Source: an uncultured Bacteroides sp.
Lineage (GTDB): Bacteria; Bacteroidota; Bacteroidia; Bacteroidales; Bacteroidaceae
DNA: 16,518 nucleotides
Reading direction: 5' to 3'
NCBI GenBank assembly: GCA_905197435.1
Contig: CAJJYX010000060.1
Span: 1 to 16,518, forward strand
The position numbers and the translations under genes were made by a program. The notes beneath the pieces were generated by a model. It had not been told where the DNA came from and searched no databases. It saw only the letters and a program-made list of their open reading frames with translations. Below are positions 14,866 to 16,518 of the stretch, in pieces; the stretch's first letter is position 1, and each line of letters starts with the position of its first letter.

Positions 14866-15858
14866 CATTCGCAGCATTTTGGAACAGTTAAACAGTTTGT
14901 CTACTAATACCGGCCCGATTGTTGCAATAAAAGTTGCAGACAGCAATATGGGGACAATCGCATCAATCCCCATCATTTTCAGTATAATCCGCCCACCGGA
15001 AGTACCGAAACCATGAAAAAGATAAATACTGTACGCATAGCCGCCTATCCAGACAAAAAAACGGTTGTGCCACTTCGATGCCAGCAGCAGGAACAAGGTG
15101 GGAATCAACGTCACGGGATAAAGCAGCATGCTCAAAGAGGCGTATTTACCGGGATAGAACCACACTATCTGTATCAAGACAATCCCCCATAGCGCCACGG
15201 CAAGCAAGACATGCCTGACAGCCGGACAACTGTAGAGCGACACAGCAAAACGGCAGGCAGCCACGCCGACAAAGAAATAGGGCAATTGCCCCAAGGCTCC
15301 CTTGAAACTGAACAGGTTGGGAACCTCATGCAGAATCCAGACATCATTTATCCTACTGAAAATCAGCGCCACAATGCAACAAACAGCCCACTTGCCCGGA
15401 GTGTCCATCCACTTCCGGCTGTCCATCCACCATTGCACTACAAAAATCAAGAACAACGACGGCAGATACCAATATATGGTATAAGGGAATACATAAATGC
15501 GCCACATTTGGCTAAGCTCCCCTTTATTATTAGTGCCCGGCATCAGATACTGTACCCCAAAATACAACGTGCCCACCACCGCCATCGGCACCAGCAGACG
15601 CAAAGCTTTCTTCCCGGCGAAACTTCCAAAACCGGAAGATGCGGAGAAAGGCTTCAGCGCATAAGCCCAGCCGGCAATGGCTGTGAACAAAGGCATCTGA
15701 ATATAATCTATCCACACATAAAGATAGCGCAGCGGGTGTGGAAAATCAATCTTCATGCCTCCACCGGGCCCGGAACCGATGACATGACCCACCACTACCA
15801 GCAGGATGGCAATGCCACGCAAAGTTTCAATGGATAAGTTTTTTCCTGCATTTGCCAT
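14845..15858 (-). CDS. Membrane acyltransferase, acyltransferase-3 family
   Basis: The 337-residue protein is an integral membrane acyltransferase with about ten hydrophobic segments. The family signature lies at the N-terminus: SIETLRGIAILLVVVGHV (9-26) with Arg14 and the essential His25. GYAYSIYLFHGF near the C-terminus is also typical. Such enzymes transfer acetyl or other acyl groups onto polysaccharide or lipid-linked sugars at the membrane, so O-acetylation of the neighbouring cluster's product is likely but inferred. A longer frame could start at 15876, but that region overlaps the -7 promoter box (15863-15870), so the ATG at 15858 is preferred. The gene is convergent with the operon, and its last 21 bases overlap the 3' end of the PRTase-HAD gene on the other strand. 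Confidence 0.85.
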   Translation of the reverse strand: MANAGKNLSIETLRGIAILLVVVGHVIGSGPGGGMKIDFPHPLRYLYVWIDYIQMPLFTAIAGWAYALKPFSASSGFGSFAGKKALRLLVPMAVVGTLYFGVQYLMPGTNNKGELSQMWRIYVFPYTIYWYLPSLFLIFVVQWWMDSRKWMDTPGKWAVCCIVALIFSRINDVWILHEVPNLFSFKGALGQLPYFFVGVAACRFAVSLYSCPAVRHVLLAVALWGIVLIQIVWFYPGKYASLSMLLYPVTLIPTLFLLLASKWHNRFFVWIGGYAYSIYLFHGFGTSGGRIILKMMGIDAIVPILLSATFIATIGPVLVDKLFNCSKMLRMLFLGRR

Positions 15859-15862
15859 TAAA

Positions 15863-15870
15863 CAAATATA
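15863..15870 (-). promoter_or_regulatory. -7 box for the acyltransferase gene
   Basis: On the minus strand this reads TATATTTG, an exact match to TAnnTTTG. It ends only four bases before the ATG at 15858, so a transcript starting some 5-8 bases later would be leaderless or nearly so. No good -33 box is seen around 15890-15895, so the match could be fortuitous in AT-rich DNA. Confidence 0.4.
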
Positions 15871-15915
15871 CGACATTTATTCCTATAATGCTTCATCCCC
15901 TTCTTGTTTTTTTCA

Positions 15916-15923
15916 TACCTTCG
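15916..15923 (+). promoter_or_regulatory. Possible -7 box for the right-end gene
   Basis: TACCTTCG followed by CACC is one base from the TAnnTTTG consensus and has the common Bacteroides downstream context. It would transcribe the ORFs from 15954 onward, divergent from the acyltransferase gene. No convincing -33 element is present. Confidence 0.4.
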
Positions 15924-15953
15924 CACCTTTTTTAAAGTACAAACGAAAAATCA

Positions 15954-16104
15954 ATGACAGTCATGGAAAAAAATCAATCTGACCATTACGCTGGACGGCA
16001 AGAAATTCTGGAGCTATGAAGGAACCACCAAATATTCGGAAAAGAATGGAAGTGCTACCCGAGCCGCGCGCACAGGAAGAATACCTCCGTCCACATTGCG
16101 ATAA
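15954..16104 (+). pseudogene. Short disrupted reading frame with an A7 run
   Basis: An ATG at 15954 (or 15963) opens a 21-residue peptide that stops at 16019. In another frame the same bases read a more protein-like stretch, LTITLDGKKFWSYEG and TTKYSEKN, which has no start codon of its own. Removing one A from the A7 run at 15967-15973 would join ATG 15963 to this frame, giving MEKINLTITLDG and onward to a stop at 16104. The sequence therefore suggests a frameshift mutation, slippage, or a read error. Alternatively only the overlapping 155-residue frame is real. I do not recognise the family. Confidence 0.3.
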
Positions 16105-16483
16105 AAAGAAAAAAATCCTCTCCTACCTCATGAAAATCATCCGGGAATACAGACTTTTCGAACTGGAAGAAGACGGATATTTCATGCCCAAAGAGCTGAA
16201 TCCCCTACGCAAAAAAGACGAAAAAACGAGAAAAACAGAGGAGGGAAAGCCCGTTTCCGATGCAAAAAATGATGGAAAACAGCCGAAACGCAAAAGGGAA
16301 ACACCGGAAAACAAGCAAAAAACGGATAAAAATCTACAATACAATAATTTACCAAAAACAATAGAAGTAAATCAAGAGAATATAAAAGATTTAAAAATAA
16401 CAGCAACAGCAAAATCCAATGCAAGATGCCCCCTTAAACCAGGCGATTCTATCCCTTTGTACTCAAATAATCCAGCCCCTTGA
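16016..16483 (+). CDS. Hypothetical basic protein
   Basis: This 155-residue frame has an ATG overlapping the stop of the short upstream frame (ATGA at 16016-16019); an inner ATG at 16046 is also possible. Residues about 30-62 (KKKKILSYLMKIIREYRLFELEEDGYFMPKEL) look like a helical segment followed by a short beta hairpin, faintly like the end of a Lin1244/DUF4373-type domain, but too little to assign. From residue 65 on it is highly charged, rich in Lys, Glu, Asn and Gln, and likely disordered. The second half is markedly more A-rich than the polysaccharide genes. Its first 30 residues may be a wrong-frame reading of the disrupted segment. No function is proposed. Confidence 0.4.
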   Translation: MKEPPNIRKRMEVLPEPRAQEEYLRPHCDKKKKILSYLMKIIREYRLFELEEDGYFMPKELNPLRKKDEKTRKTEEGKPVSDAKNDGKQPKRKRETPENKQKTDKNLQYNNLPKTIEVNQENIKDLKITATAKSNARCPLKPGDSIPLYSNNPAP

Positions 16484-16518
16484 TTCCAATATAAAAATGC
16501 CCCTGTCAGACGAAGTCC

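Noticed and set aside
15859..15876. Upstream ATG for the acyltransferase on the minus strand
   Set aside because: The extra codons overlap the probable -7 box; the family-like sequence begins after the ATG at 15858.
16497..16518. ATG with seven codons (MPLSDEV) at the window edge as the start of another gene
   Set aside because: Too short to support; it could be a new gene 13 bases after the hypothetical ORF, but nothing in the window tests this.
1..16518. Mobile elements, CRISPR arrays, tRNAs and invertible promoters
   Set aside because: No transposase or integrase reading frames, no regularly spaced repeats, no tRNA-like cloverleaf and no pair of long inverted repeats flanking a promoter were seen by eye.

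Overview
The window looks like a chromosomal segment of a Bacteroides-type bacterium (Bacteroidota). The evidence is the AT-rich spacers with -7 boxes of the TAnnTTTG type, the absence of Shine-Dalgarno sequences before starts, a lipoprotein with a C-terminal LruC/DUF4842 domain, and the Bacteroidota style of the sugar transferase ([21 protein letters not shown]). No rRNA, tRNA, CRISPR array, insertion sequence or transposase was seen.

Layout. Positions 1-352 hold the 3' end of trpA. A type I asparaginase gene (477-1517) follows behind its own promoter. After a 319-base spacer with a promoter and a 10-bp palindrome, ten + strand genes run almost without gaps from 1837 to 14865: LruC lipoprotein, stand-alone receiver, sugar-phosphate transferase with an N-terminal degenerate receiver, short TolC-like protein, Wzz/BY-kinase-like chain-length protein, O-antigen polymerase/ligase-like membrane protein, a GT2-like enzyme, two GT4-like enzymes, and a phosphoribosyltransferase-HAD fusion. 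Two junctions are ATGA overlaps and most other spacers are 8-30 bases, so this reads as one long exopolysaccharide operon. A membrane acyltransferase gene (15858-14845, minus) converges on it and overlaps its last gene by 21 bases. The right end (15900-16518) is A-rich, poorly conserved-looking sequence with a hypothetical ORF and signs of frame disruption.

How the genes may work together (inference). The phosphoglycosyl transferase starts the repeat unit on undecaprenyl phosphate, the three glycosyltransferases extend it, the PRTase-HAD fusion may add ribofuranose from PRPP, the acyltransferase may O-acylate it, the Wzy-like protein polymerises it, and the chain-length protein with the short TolC-like protein may form the export path. 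The LruC lipoprotein could sit at the cell surface with the polymer. Neither a Wzx flippase nor a Wza-like export lipoprotein is in the window. The most unusual points are the receiver / pseudo-receiver pairing at the initiating enzyme, the half-length TolC protein in place of Wza, the degenerate tyrosine-kinase domain, and the PRTase-HAD fusion.
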